From Calditrichia bacterium (GTDB lineage Bacteria; Calditrichota; Calditrichia; RBG-13-44-9; J075): DNA of 64,000 nucleotides. The stretch is taken from the NCBI GenBank assembly GCA_028284445.1, contig JANQRS010000039.1, positions 1-64,000 of the forward strand, read 5' to 3'. This document shows, piece after piece, positions 40,642-51,100 of this stretch. The first letter of the stretch is position 1. The number at the start of each line of letters is the position of its first letter. The notes beneath the pieces were generated by a model, which had not been told where the DNA came from, searched no databases, and saw only the letters and a list, made by a program, of their open reading frames with translations. The position numbers and the translations under genes were made by a program.

Positions 40642-41733
40642 GTGAGAAAATGGATCATTTTTCTCCTGATGTATAGCTCCGTAATGCTGTGGTTTGCATG
40701 TAGTGATATGTCGACTGAGCCGCAAGCAAGTGGAGACGAGATTGTTAATGGTGTAAACGTAACGCAATTGTTTGCGCCGCCATCGCAATCTGAAATAGAT
40801 GCCGTCTTTAGCGAATGGAGCACGCGTGATGTCTCCGTGCAGGATCTGGAAATTGTGGCGGTTGATTCGATAGACCTTGGACCCAGTCCTGCTACAGTAA
40901 AGGTTGTATCGCACAGCGTTGCCGGCGTGAAACACTATGGCGCCGTCGTTTCGCCTTTGAACCGTGATCCGGGAAGTTTACCGGTTATCGTTTGGAGCCA
41001 TGGTGGAGATCAGGGCGAAAATGCGTCTTTGACCCTCGGCTTCTTTCCGCTGGTTTTAGGAAGCATCGTCGACTCTGCCGTTTACGTAATGCCATCCTTC
41101 CGCTCTGAGCCGTTAACAGTTGATGGTGTGACCTATCTGTCTGAAGGACCGGCCAGTCCCTGGGACTTTGACGTGGATGATGGATTGGCATTGCTCAATG
41201 TTGCGCTTGATATCGAGCCGGCCGCCGATCCGGAGCGAATTGGGTTGATCGGATTTAGTCGCGGGGCCGGCGTTGGTTTGTTGATGGCTGTCCGTGACCC
41301 ACGAATTGATGCGGTTGTTGAGTTCTTTGGGCCAACTGACTGGTTTGGAGAATTTGTACAGGAAGTGACGATTGAGGCGCTGGAAGGCAATCCTCGGGAC
41401 TTGCCCGGGAGTGATTATATCAACGATAATTTTGTGACGCCGTTGTTGAACGGCGCGTCCACTGTAGCTGACATTCGTCCTGAGCTTGTGCGGCGTTCGC
41501 CTGTATATTGGGCTGACCGACTGCCGAACCTGCAGGTCCATCATGGTACCGCAGACAGTGTGGTCTATGTGAGCCAGGGGGAGCGATTGATCGACATTAT
41601 GTCCAATCAACTGGGCCGAAGTGCCCCGGAATTTGAAGGCTACCTATATGAAGGTGCTGGCCACAATCCCTTTGTGATGCCGGGTAGCCTTGACCGAAGC
41701 GTCGAATTTTTCCGTCGATTGCGGAATCAGTAA
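40642..41733 (+). CDS. Lipoprotein alpha/beta-hydrolase, dienelactone/prolyl-oligopeptidase type
   Basis: 363 residues with a lipoprotein-type signal ending in WFACSD. The catalytic fold shows VIVWSHGGDQG (oxyanion region), the nucleophile elbow GLIGFSRGAG (G-x-S-x-G), the acid in HGTADSVVYV and histidine in GAGHNPFV. It is similar to esterases/peptidases of the dienelactone-hydrolase-like clan, so hydrolysis of an ester or peptide at the periplasmic or outer face is likely. The start is GTG at 40642 with AAGAGGTG upstream. It is followed after 14 bases by the MoeB-like gene, giving a two-gene operon with no obvious link. Confidence 0.8.
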   Translation: MRKWIIFLLMYSSVMLWFACSDMSTEPQASGDEIVNGVNVTQLFAPPSQSEIDAVFSEWSTRDVSVQDLEIVAVDSIDLGPSPATVKVVSHSVAGVKHYGAVVSPLNRDPGSLPVIVWSHGGDQGENASLTLGFFPLVLGSIVDSAVYVMPSFRSEPLTVDGVTYLSEGPASPWDFDVDDGLALLNVALDIEPAADPERIGLIGFSRGAGVGLLMAVRDPRIDAVVEFFGPTDWFGEFVQEVTIEALEGNPRDLPGSDYINDNFVTPLLNGASTVADIRPELVRRSPVYWADRLPNLQVHHGTADSVVYVSQGERLIDIMSNQLGRSAPEFEGYLYEGAGHNPFVMPGSLDRSVEFFRRLRNQ

Positions 41734-41747
41734 GAGGGAGTTGAAGC

Positions 41748-42905
41748 ATGAGTGATAAGGCACCGCCGCTGGGTCTGTCTAATGCGGAAATTAGCCGCTA
41801 TAGCCGACACCTGATCATGCCGGAAGTGGGCATGGAAGGTCAGCTCAAGCTAAAACAAGCAAGTGTTTTGCTAATTGGCGCCGGTGGGCTCGGTTCTCCG
41901 TTGGCGCTCTATCTGGCCGCTGCCGGTGTCGGCCGAATCGGCCTGGTTGATTTTGATGTCGTCGATGCTTCAAATCTGCAGCGCCAGATTATGCACGCTG
42001 AATCTTATGTCGGGCGTCCCAAACTTGACTCAGCCCGGGAACGCCTGACTGGTGTTAATCCTCACATTCAAATTGATACCTATGAAGCGCGATTTACTTC
42101 TGAAAATGCCGCTGAATTGGTTAGCCAATACGATATTGTGGCCGATGGCACCGATAATTTTCCGACGCGCTATCTGGTAAACGACGCCTGTGTAATGTTT
42201 GGAAAACCGAATGTCTATGGGAGCATTTTCCGCTTCGAGGGGCAGGCATCGGTGTTTAATGCCGGAGATGGCCCATGTTATCGCTGCCTGTATCCGGAGC
42301 CGCCTCCGCCCGGCATGGTCCCGAGTTGTGCAGAAGGCGGTGTATTGGGCGTGCTACCGGGCATTATCGGTACCATTCAGGCATTGGAAGTGATCAAGTT
42401 GATTCTCGGACAGGGAGATCCGCTGATCGGTCGGTTATTGTTGTTTGACGCACTTGGTATGTCTTTTCGTGAACTGAAGCTTCGACGAAGTCCGAAATGT
42501 CCCATTTGCAGCGAGAATCCTAGTATCACGGAATTCATCGATTATGAACAGTTTTGCGGAATAAGCCAAACGCCTGTAGAAAACTATAGTGACGAAATCA
42601 CGGTGACTGAACTGGATGCCTTGCTGAAGGGTGAAAACCCGCCCCTGGTCATCGATGTTCGTGAACCGCATGAATATGAAATCTGCCATCTGGAAGTGGC
42701 GAGGTTAATTCCTCTTGGTCAGATAGCGGAACATCTGCATCAGTTGAGTACTACGGAGGATATCATTGTCCACTGTAAATCCGGGGCTAGGAGTCGAAAA
42801 GCGGTGAACCGGCTGAAAGAGATGGGATTTGCTCGCGTGAAGAATCTACAAGGGGGAATTTTGGCCTGGGCGCGGGAAATTGACGAGTCGATGCCGCTTT
42901 ATTGA
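41748..42905 (+). CDS. moeB: Molybdopterin-synthase/sulfur-carrier adenylyltransferase with rhodanese domain
   Basis: The 385-residue protein joins an E1-like adenylyltransferase (VLLIGAGGLGSPLALYLAA nucleotide-binding loop; DGTDNFPTRYLVND, an Asp that binds ATP-Mg) to a C-terminal rhodanese domain (VIDVREPHEYEICHL, with the persulfide-carrying cysteine in VHCKSGARSRK). Zinc-binding cysteine pairs CYRC and CPIC are visible. It activates the C-terminus of a MoaD/ThiS-type sulfur carrier and delivers sulfur, so it serves molybdenum cofactor, thiamin, cysteine or tRNA sulfur pathways. MoeZ/MoeBR- and ThiF-type forms cannot be separated here. The start at 41748 follows GAGGGAG. Confidence 0.9.
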   Translation: MSDKAPPLGLSNAEISRYSRHLIMPEVGMEGQLKLKQASVLLIGAGGLGSPLALYLAAAGVGRIGLVDFDVVDASNLQRQIMHAESYVGRPKLDSARERLTGVNPHIQIDTYEARFTSENAAELVSQYDIVADGTDNFPTRYLVNDACVMFGKPNVYGSIFRFEGQASVFNAGDGPCYRCLYPEPPPPGMVPSCAEGGVLGVLPGIIGTIQALEVIKLILGQGDPLIGRLLLFDALGMSFRELKLRRSPKCPICSENPSITEFIDYEQFCGISQTPVENYSDEITVTELDALLKGENPPLVIDVREPHEYEICHLEVARLIPLGQIAEHLHQLSTTEDIIVHCKSGARSRKAVNRLKEMGFARVKNLQGGILAWAREIDESMPLY

Positions 42906-43082
42906 TCTTGAGTGTCGAACTCGCCGCTTGGTTGTTGAATTAGGTGTTTTGATTGGTTTTATATATATTTGTCATGGTGCTCAAGCACTAAACAGTGATT
43001 CATTCCTGAAACTCATTTCTATTGCTGATCCAGTTTGCGCATTTATATAGTTTCTCCGACGATCAATACCAAAGAGGGGGTT

Positions 43083-45668
43083 GTGATCGGTCAAACGAGT
43101 TCCCAGTATCGGATTCTTGGCAAGATAGCTCAAGGTGGTATGGGCGAGGTCTACTTGGCCGAAGACGCGCAGCTACAGCGTCAAGTTGCCTTGAAAGCGC
43201 TCCCGCTTGATATGATCGAAGATGTTTCATTACAGGAACGTTTTCAACGGGAAGCAAGAATTGCAGCTTCTTTGAACCATCCTAATATCGTCACTATATA
43301 TAATATTTGTGAGGTCGACAATCGATCCTTTATCGCAATGGAGTATATTTCCGGCAGATCACTCGCCGAGGATATTGATAAGATTCATCCCAAGACCCTT
43401 ACTCCCGCTCATTATCAAAAAATATTGTTGTTTGCGGCTCAAATCTGTGCCGGCCTTGAATGTGCGCATGAGGTCGGGATTATACATCGGGATTTGAAGC
43501 CGGAAAATATCCTGGTCGACCAAAATGATCGCATTAAAATACTTGACTTTGGTTTGGCCAGATTGTCAAAAGCGTCGCGGATAACCAAAGAACAATCTGT
43601 TGTTGGGACGATTAACTATATGTCTCCTGAACAGGCACAGGGATATGAAGTCACTAAAGCTACCGATATATGGTCCCTGGGCGTGATTCTCTATGAGTTG
43701 CTAAGTGGACGAAGGCCGTTTGATGCACATTATGAACAGGCAATAATCTATCAGATTGTTAGCGAATCCCCACCGTCACTTTTGGATATATCACCTGGAA
43801 TTCCACCTCAACTGGCGCAGATAGTTGAAAATTGTCTCAATAAAGACTCTGAGAAGCGTCCGGCGTCCGCGACAGATCTTAAGATGTTGCTCAAAGCGAT
43901 CCATCATAATCCCGAGGTGCAATCACTAACTGTGCTATCTGCGCAACCTGATCCCAAGCCTATCCGTAGAAAACCCCTTTACAAATATTTCATTCTCGTG
44001 ACGATGCTGATAATCGCTATGTTTTTTGTTTGGCAACGATCCTTCGATAATAGCGGACGAACGCCTATCTCAAGTCTGGAAAAGCGACATATCCTGGTCC
44101 TGCCGCTTATGGATTTGTCGGAATCTTCGGATCAACAACGCTTATGCGATGGATTAACTGAAACGCTAACAAGCAAATTGTCACAACTTGATCAATTCCA
44201 ACAATCCTTTTGGGTTGTGCCAAGCGCTGAAGTCCGGAAACGCAAGATCAAAACCGCGACAGAGGCATATGAGCAATACAATGTAGATCTGGTGCTTGAT
44301 GGAAGTATACAGCGGCAGAGAAATCAGGTGCGCCTTATACTCAACCTGATTGATCCGCAATTGCAGCGGCAACTTGACTCAAGAGTGATTACTGAGCAAT
44401 TAACCAGTTCCTTGAATTTTCAGGATCGAATTGTATTCGAGCTGGCAAATATGCTTGATGTTGAATTGGATGCGCAAAGTCGCCATGCAATTACTGCCGG
44501 GGCAACCCTGATTCCCGGAGCCTTAGAGTATTTTTTGCAGGGCCAAGGGTATCTTGTCGAGTATCGAGATTTACAGCATGTTGAAGCTGCCGTGCATGTG
44601 TTTTCCCGGGCTATTGAACTTGATTCAGCCTATTCAATGGCCTACGCCGGTTTGGGCGAAGCTTATTGGAGGAAATTTGAACTAACTAAAGATATCGGTT
44701 GGCTGGAAATGGCTCGAAACAGTCTTGACCAGGCCCTGAAGATCGATTCGAAACTGGGAAGGGCATATCTCAACCTGGGACGGATTTCTCATGGGACCGG
44801 CGACTACCGGGCTGCACTTGATTTTTTTGGTCGGGTGCTGGATATCGATCCGCTCAATATAGATGCATATGTTGCTGTTGCCAGGGTTTATAATGATCAA
44901 AAGCGATATGATGAAGCTGAAACAACCTACCAGAATGCAATCCGACTGAGTCCAAATTACTGGGCAGGCTACTATCACTATGGATTCTACTTCTACCGCA
45001 AAGGCGAATATCAAAAAGCAGCCGAGCAGTTTCAATATGTCGTAGACCTAACACCGCTAAATAACCGAGCGCTTACCAATTTGGGTGGGCTTTATTTTTT
45101 ACTTGATCGAACAGCCGAAGCGAAAGAAATGTTTGAGCGATCAATCAAAGTGAAGCCCAATTATATTGCTTATTCGAATCTGGGAATGATCTACTTTGCC
45201 GACAAGTCATATAGCCGGGCAGCCCAAAATTTCGAGCAGGCTTTGGCGCTAAACGACAATGATTATCAAGTATGGGGAAATTTAGCGGCTAGCTATTTTT
45301 GGGATGAAAAACAGCAATCTCAGGCAGATTCTGCCTACTTGAGAGCCATTGAGCTTGGTGAAATCCAAAGGGAAATAAACCCAAACAATGCCGAAATATT
45401 GACTGACCTTGCAGTTTACTATGCGAGCCTGGAAAATGACGGGATGGCGCTTGCTCGAATAAAGGAAGCATTGGAAATTTCTCCGAATAACTCTGAATTC
45501 CTTTTTCGTGCTGCCTCTGTCTACAAAAACATAGGAAATCGTACACAAATGCTTAGATATCTGGCGAAAGCGATTGACAGCGGATATCCGCCATCTCAGG
45601 TTGCATCGTCATCGGTATTTGCTGAATTTCGCGAAGATGCTGAATTCAACTCTATTGTTAATCGATAG
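43083..45668 (+). CDS. Membrane Ser/Thr protein kinase with TolB-like and TPR domains
   Basis: The 861-residue protein has a Hanks-type kinase (residues ~10-275): GKIAQGGMGEVYLA (P-loop), VALKAL with the ATP lysine, HRDLKPEN with the catalytic aspartate, DFGLA, SPEQ. A linker and a membrane span (YFILVTMLIIAMFFVW, ~298-315) follow. The outer part has a TolB/FlgO-like region (HILVLPLMDLSESSDQQRL, ~330-455) and about nine TPR motifs (GRAYLNLGRI, AYVAVARVYND, ALTNLGGLYFLL). Proteins of this plan sense envelope conditions or nucleotide pools through their TPR part. The start is GTG at 43083 with AGAGGGGG five bases before; an ATG at 43035 is less likely. The 196-residue gene follows after 46 bases. 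Confidence 0.88.
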   Translation: MIGQTSSQYRILGKIAQGGMGEVYLAEDAQLQRQVALKALPLDMIEDVSLQERFQREARIAASLNHPNIVTIYNICEVDNRSFIAMEYISGRSLAEDIDKIHPKTLTPAHYQKILLFAAQICAGLECAHEVGIIHRDLKPENILVDQNDRIKILDFGLARLSKASRITKEQSVVGTINYMSPEQAQGYEVTKATDIWSLGVILYELLSGRRPFDAHYEQAIIYQIVSESPPSLLDISPGIPPQLAQIVENCLNKDSEKRPASATDLKMLLKAIHHNPEVQSLTVLSAQPDPKPIRRKPLYKYFILVTMLIIAMFFVWQRSFDNSGRTPISSLEKRHILVLPLMDLSESSDQQRLCDGLTETLTSKLSQLDQFQQSFWVVPSAEVRKRKIKTATEAYEQYNVDLVLDGSIQRQRNQVRLILNLIDPQLQRQLDSRVITEQLTSSLNFQDRIVFELANMLDVELDAQSRHAITAGATLIPGALEYFLQGQGYLVEYRDLQHVEAAVHVFSRAIELDSAYSMAYAGLGEAYWRKFELTKDIGWLEMARNSLDQALKIDSKLGRAYLNLGRISHGTGDYRAALDFFGRVLDIDPLNIDAYVAVARVYNDQKRYDEAETTYQNAIRLSPNYWAGYYHYGFYFYRKGEYQKAAEQFQYVVDLTPLNNRALTNLGGLYFLLDRTAEAKEMFERSIKVKPNYIAYSNLGMIYFADKSYSRAAQNFEQALALNDNDYQVWGNLAASYFWDEKQQSQADSAYLRAIELGEIQREINPNNAEILTDLAVYYASLENDGMALARIKEALEISPNNSEFLFRAASVYKNIGNRTQMLRYLAKAIDSGYPPSQVASSSVFAEFREDAEFNSIVNR

Positions 45669-45714
45669 ACTGCTATAGTAGTAACCAACCCTAAACTAAA
45701 CCTGAGGAGGGGAA

Positions 45715-46305
45715 ATGGTCGAGAAGAATGTTGTCGACGCCGTAGTTTCTGCAAGGAACCGTGTATGTGTTGAAGACAGTACGAACATTGTTGTGGTATC
45801 ACCCGCATGGAAGTCGGGAAACGAAATTCAGATTGATCTTTTTACTGTGATTGCCGGCAAGGATAATGCCGTAGGTGATAGTAATGAAATTGAGGTCTGC
45901 CGTGCGGGGCAGAGTTTGGAAGTGATTGTGCGTCCGGCCCGTATTAATCATTCAATGGATCAGGTGCAACATCCTTTGATGGTTGCGCTGTCGTTTGGCC
46001 CGGTCACGCTACCGGATAGCGTCGTGGAAGAGCAGCAAAACTCACCTGGCACAATTAGCTTTCTTGAGCCAACCTTGTTATGTGCCCAACCGATCACGGA
46101 CAATATCATACCGAATGCCAAGACATATGATTTGCCGCTTTGGTGGACTGGTAACGCCCCGGAGGTTGTACCTGACTCCAGTTCTTTTGCACTTAACATA
46201 CAAGTATTCATTCCGCAATTAGCTGATAGCGAAACGAGCGAATCGCACGGCAGGCACATCTTGACTGAAGGCTCGGACGCCAAAATAATTATCGTCGATC
46301 CGTAA
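45715..46305 (+). CDS. Small protein of unknown function following the kinase
   Basis: 196 residues, rich in strands and acidic residues, with no signal peptide or membrane segment. I recognise no domain. Two cysteines (VCVED and VCRAGQS) and a DLPLWWTGNAPE segment stand out. It has a strong GAGGAGGGG site before its ATG and starts 46 bases after the TPR kinase, so it is probably in the same transcript and could be a substrate or regulator of the kinase. Codon use looks like that of its neighbours. It ends at a hairpin. Confidence 0.7.
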   Translation: MVEKNVVDAVVSARNRVCVEDSTNIVVVSPAWKSGNEIQIDLFTVIAGKDNAVGDSNEIEVCRAGQSLEVIVRPARINHSMDQVQHPLMVALSFGPVTLPDSVVEEQQNSPGTISFLEPTLLCAQPITDNIIPNAKTYDLPLWWTGNAPEVVPDSSSFALNIQVFIPQLADSETSESHGRHILTEGSDAKIIIVDP

Positions 46306-46313
46306 AAGAGTCC

Positions 46314-46357
46314 GGAGCGAGGCTGTTCGGTATTATTATATACCGGATAGCCGCTCC
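46314..46357. terminator. Imperfect bidirectional hairpin
   Basis: GGAGCG-x2-GCTGTTCGGTAT pairs imperfectly with ATACCGGATAGC-CGCTCC around an A/T-rich TATTAT loop, between the convergent kinase-partner gene and the orphan secreted gene. It overlaps the 3' end of the latter. Confidence 0.5.
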
Positions 46358-47844
46358 AGAATACCCAGTTCGTGCAATTGCCAGTTGACACGATCGAGAA
46401 GCCAAAGTACGACCTTACCCGCCTCTTCATTACCTTCCTTGATGTAGAAGATGGAATATTTCTGGTCCCGGGAATCCCAGCGAATCACGTTCTGCCAGAA
46501 ATTCTCACTTGCCTCAAAGTCCATTGTCAATCCGGCGCGTCTTTCCCCACCATCCCAGAGAAACATGCCCTTGTCAGTTTTCACGATGCGGCTAATGTCG
46601 CTTTCACAGGTGGCTATTTCTTGCATTGTTTCACCGACCTGGAGTAGGAAGGATATGTCGCTGTCATTTGCAGATGGCTGCTTGAGATAGCGAATTGGGT
46701 GGGGCACAAGCCGCATCCGCGGATTGCGTGCCAGTCCGAAGAGAATCGTGCGTTTGTCATAATCCGGCATTTCGTCCAGTTTGAAAACCAGATTGCAATC
46801 TCCATTAAATCCCAGCGACCCATCGGGATTGATCGCCAGTTTGGCGTTAACGATGGAACCGCTTTTGAAGCCTGAAAAATGAGCTTCAGGGGTCAAAAAA
46901 TCGAAACGGTCTGCGATGTTATCATAAAATGACGTTGGCAATTCACCCAAAATTCGCTTGTTGGCGAAGAGAAGCCCATACGGCGCTTCACCCTGCCAGC
47001 TAAAATGGCGGATATTCTTAGGTAATTCCCGTATCATTTTGTCGATTTTGCGGCGCAGGCTCGGATGTTTAAAAATCATCCCGGCTTTGTCGTACGATGC
47101 CGGTGTGGAATAGAGGTCACCATAAATTGATGCGCCCTTGGTATAACGTCGCCCGGGAATAATTTGCTTGCGCAGGAAGCGGACCATTGCTCGAAATTCG
47201 CCGCTGATCCTGGTGTCGTCGACGTCAATTTCCAGCGGTGTTGGCCAACTGCCCGGCGAGGTAACCGGCCATTGTGGAAACTCGCAGCGCTTTGTCGCAG
47301 AGCCAATTATGTGAAAGGCGCTGGGCTGTTTCTCGCCTTCGGTCGTTCGTTGAAACATATGGGCGCTATAGTAGCCATCATCCAGGCGCACATTCGAGTA
47401 TTGATAACGAAAAATATGCTTACCGACAACCTGTTGCCTTAAATAGCGGCGTCTGGCGCGTATTGCGGCGCGCTTGTCCCGGGGCAGCACGCCGTTGCGC
47501 GCTGCCAGCAATTGTGGATTCTGTAAATCTTTCAGATCGATCAAAATGTCGTGTTGTTTAAATACAATCCGAAATGTATCTCTTCCGGCAAGATATAGGT
47601 TGGTTGTCCCATAGTCTTCCGGCAGAACAACCTCGCCGGATACCGATAAATCCCCATATGGATTAAGCGCCAGAAAATGAATCACTTGCCGGGTGTTTCC
47701 GGCTATCTCCTTTTGGCTGCTGTAATAGGCATAGTTCGGCCCAAAACCAGGATCGATAACGCCTTCTGCCATTAGTGATGCCCAGGAAAAAATTAACAAT
47801 AGGAAATAGAAGATGAGAACGGAGTTCGCTTCTCGTCGTTTCAT
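46336..47844 (-). CDS. Secreted protein of unknown function
   Basis: The 502-residue product has a signal peptide (LIFYFLLLIFSWASLMAEG). The remainder is mixed alpha/beta, with strands near residues 55-105 (HFLALNPYGDLSVSGEVVLP), a basic segment of alternating Arg residues (DKRAAIRARRRYLRQQ, ~122-137) and tryptophan-bearing strands near the end (IIRWDSRDQ, KVVLWLLDRVNWQLHELG). I recognise no catalytic motif. The start at 47844 is preceded by CAGGT. It lies alone in its direction, away from the giant gene. Confidence 0.7.
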   Translation of the reverse strand: MKRREANSVLIFYFLLLIFSWASLMAEGVIDPGFGPNYAYYSSQKEIAGNTRQVIHFLALNPYGDLSVSGEVVLPEDYGTTNLYLAGRDTFRIVFKQHDILIDLKDLQNPQLLAARNGVLPRDKRAAIRARRRYLRQQVVGKHIFRYQYSNVRLDDGYYSAHMFQRTTEGEKQPSAFHIIGSATKRCEFPQWPVTSPGSWPTPLEIDVDDTRISGEFRAMVRFLRKQIIPGRRYTKGASIYGDLYSTPASYDKAGMIFKHPSLRRKIDKMIRELPKNIRHFSWQGEAPYGLLFANKRILGELPTSFYDNIADRFDFLTPEAHFSGFKSGSIVNAKLAINPDGSLGFNGDCNLVFKLDEMPDYDKRTILFGLARNPRMRLVPHPIRYLKQPSANDSDISFLLQVGETMQEIATCESDISRIVKTDKGMFLWDGGERRAGLTMDFEASENFWQNVIRWDSRDQKYSIFYIKEGNEEAGKVVLWLLDRVNWQLHELGILERLSGI

Positions 47845-48164
47845 GACTAACCTGTACGTGTATATGTCGTAGATTTGCTCTTGGCGTCCGGATGGCCCGG
47901 ATTCTAGGATCGCTCTACCCGGTGGTGCGCCGGATCTGCTAAGCGTGTATGATAGGGGAAGTTGAGATTTGGAATGTGCGCGCAGCTAAAAACCGTGCTT
48001 TGCGGTTTTTAAAAAAATTACCACGAAGGTAGCCAAGAACAGCGAAGGGCCACGAACGAAGAATTTAAGATACCTTTCTTTTCTCTTCGTGTGACTTCGC
48101 GAGTCTTTGCTTCCTTCGCGGTAGTCGTTTATTGCAGATTTGCAAGCTTCCTGATTTGCAGATT
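47845..48164. other. Gap before the giant gene: hairpin and repeat-rich sequence
   Basis: The 320 bases hold a hairpin at 47988-48010 (arms AAAAACCG and CGGTTTTT), which can end the minus-strand giant transcript, then strings of CGAAGG/CTTCGCG-type short repeats (48020-48125). No gene is visible. Confidence 0.65.
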
Positions 48165-51100
48165 TTAATGCGACTCATATCCTTTCAAGCCACCTTTCGG
48201 GAGCATCAGCTTGAACATGCCGGGTTCAATTTCGTAGTCTATGCCATCAGCTATGAACGAACTGCGGCCGTCCTTGCGACGGATTTCTACACCTGCCAAT
48301 TCCAGGGTCTTTTCAACGCGTTCTTTCCAGTAAGCCCAGGTGTCGTCATCCAGTTCACCAAGTTTACCATGGACATATTGATGTGGATCAAGGCGGTTGT
48401 TGGGATCGAAGAAAAGCATGTTACCGCGAGACGCGCCGCCCATCATTTTTGTGCCGCGATAGGGGCGATCCTGGACGCGCAATTGTCCGGTTTCGTCGAA
48501 GTAAAGTCCGCCAAAGAAGAAATCGCCGCCCATCAGGGATTCGCCGGCGTATTTGCTGGCGCTACCGAGAATGGAAATTTCCAGCGGTTGACAGCGCGGA
48601 TCGTTTACCGAGTTGGTCCAGGCGCGATCTACAATATCACCGAGGATGAAGATGCTGCCGCCCTTGGAGGCATAACCGCAGACCTTGCCGGCATTTCCGA
48701 AGACGTGCAGGTGACCATGATGGATGCCCATCGCCGTAAAGTTCTGCGAGTTGCTGTGCGTGCGAACGGTACCCCCTTGCATGAAAGCCCCAAAATATTC
48801 GCCGGGAATACCGTATACATCGACAGTCACGTCGTCTGTATCTCCGCTGCCCATGACCGCGGTTGAGATCAAGCGTTGCCCGCTGACCCGATAGAGAACA
48901 AAATTGCGCCATCCGAGATCATAGGCGTCACGGAGAAGGGCCGAGAGGCAGAGATTGGCATCGATACCCTCCGGCTCGAAGCCGGTTGCGTCGATCAGCA
49001 GTTTTTGCTGAGCCGCATCTTTCGGCGTCGGAATGTTCTCGAAACCAAAGGCTAGTTTCACCCAGCGCTCCGATTCCTTGCGAGCAATAATGTCGAGGAA
49101 GTGATAGAGCAGGGAGCGAGTGATGTCAATCAGAGAACTGATTGCCTTGTTACCGGTTTCCATCGTGCGAAGATAGTCAATAAACCAGGTCAGGAAATCG
49201 ATGACGTCTTCGGCGCTATGCAGGCGCGCCTTCGGAAAATCCTGCCTGCCTTCCAGGTAATTGTTGATGACATGCGTCAGCGCCCAGCGATAGGTATGGA
49301 AGTCCCATTGCGGTAATTGTTCACGAATAAAGTGATTTAGGCGCGCTTGTTCGGCCTGCATAGCTTTCAGCACGTCTGCGCTATTTTCGGGAATCACCAA
49401 ATCATTGCGACGATAGCTATAATGTTCACCACCGGGGTTGATATCAATGTCTTTACCGTAGCGATCGATCAGCGTGAAGTTGGTGATCTCTCCCTTCGAA
49501 TTATATTCGAAGCGATTGATCATTCCGTTGCTCACTAAAACATGATCTGGTTCTGCGCCGTCAATAATACCGTCGGCGTCCAGGAGCTCCAGCATCTTGC
49601 GGGCTGCTTGCTCTTCTGAAGAAATGATGCTGAAGGCAGTCTTTTTACCATCCTTGATATCGTAGTAAATTGCTGTGGTGCCGGGGCGCAAATCTGCGGG
49701 ATCTTTGAGATCGACTCGCTCAGTCAGGTAGCGATTCGGCAAGTGGCGCAAGCAAAGGTACTGATAAGGACCGTCCGGTGAACTGGTAAATTCTACGCGC
49801 TGAACTTCTTCCAGCTGTTCGCGCATTTCTTCCGGTACCAGGGCCAGGTCATCTCCGGTGGTCGGAGAAAAGCTCTCGAAAAGCGCCCAAACAGGATATT
49901 CCAGCTCGTCCGCCAGCAGGTGAAATTTTAATGATGCCACTTCCGTGTCTGTCGTTGCAAGAGTTGGTAAACCAAACTGTTCAACCCGCTGCTTGAGGGT
50001 CTCATAATTGGTTGTTTCGCCGTTATGCGTTAAGGCAGTATTGATCTTGCAGAACGGATGCGCGTTCATTTGTTCTACTACCGAACCGGTTGCCAAACGA
50101 ACGTGGATAATGTTGTTTGGCGATGCCGGCGTTTCCCAGGGGATTTCCCGTCCTGCCGTTTTCCAAACGGCGAAGTTCTGTCCGCAAGACATCACCGCTG
50201 CAACTTTATGCGAGCGGCCATGCCACTTATTGCCGAAGCGCCCTTGCGGGAATTGTTCAGCAAAATTCCGCATCAGATACAAATAGCTTTCGGCGTAGGA
50301 TTCCAGATTGTTCTCCGCCAACGGATCGGCTTCTGCGAGAATGGATCGGTATTCATCGAAGGCTGCATTGCCCTTCACAAAATCTTGCCAGTCGCTGTCT
50401 TCCGGGTCCCACACGTACAGGCTTTGAGTCAGTCTGTTGGCCAAGTCGAAAACGAAGAGATCTTCCGTCTTCTGCATGAAGTGCATATTGATGCTGTAAT
50501 TATCCAGGGTGACATTCGGATACCATTCGCGGATATATTCGTAGCGCGGGCTGACCAGGATTTGATTCTCGATAAAGTCGGTGAGTACCGATTCCTTGGC
50601 ACGCACGAAATAGCGGAAAATGTCACCGGGATCGGTATTAGGGTTGCCAAATTCACGATAATCCCGCTCAACGCCATCATTCATTTTATAGCTTTCGCGG
50701 ATCTTACGTGCGTCTGTTTCCCCACTAAAATCGAAGTACGGTTCGAGATATATTTTGCGAATTTTTTCAGCAAGAGCATAGCGGTATTCCAGGGTCTTTG
50801 CCCGGCTCAGCTTGCGAAGTTCTGCTTCATCACCTGCCTTGAATTCATCACTCCGAAGCTCCTTCTCGAAATCAACCTGGAGGCGTCCCTTGACCATTAC
50901 CCGGAAAGCATAGTGGTGTGGGTAATCGGGAAAGCAGAGGGTTTTACCGACACCAACGCCATCCATCCCGCGGTTTTTCATTGCCGCAAGGGCTTCATCC
51001 AGCACGTAGCTTGGCACATTGTGAGTGCCAATGATCGCTGCCACACCACAGTTTGTCTGACCGGTTTGATGTGCCGGTTCCTGGGCGATGATCGCCTCTC

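Noticed and set aside
48020..48125. CGAAGG/CTTCGCG string as a functional site
   Set aside because: Low-complexity repeat strings of this type occur widely between genes in environmental bacteria; no specific function can be supported.
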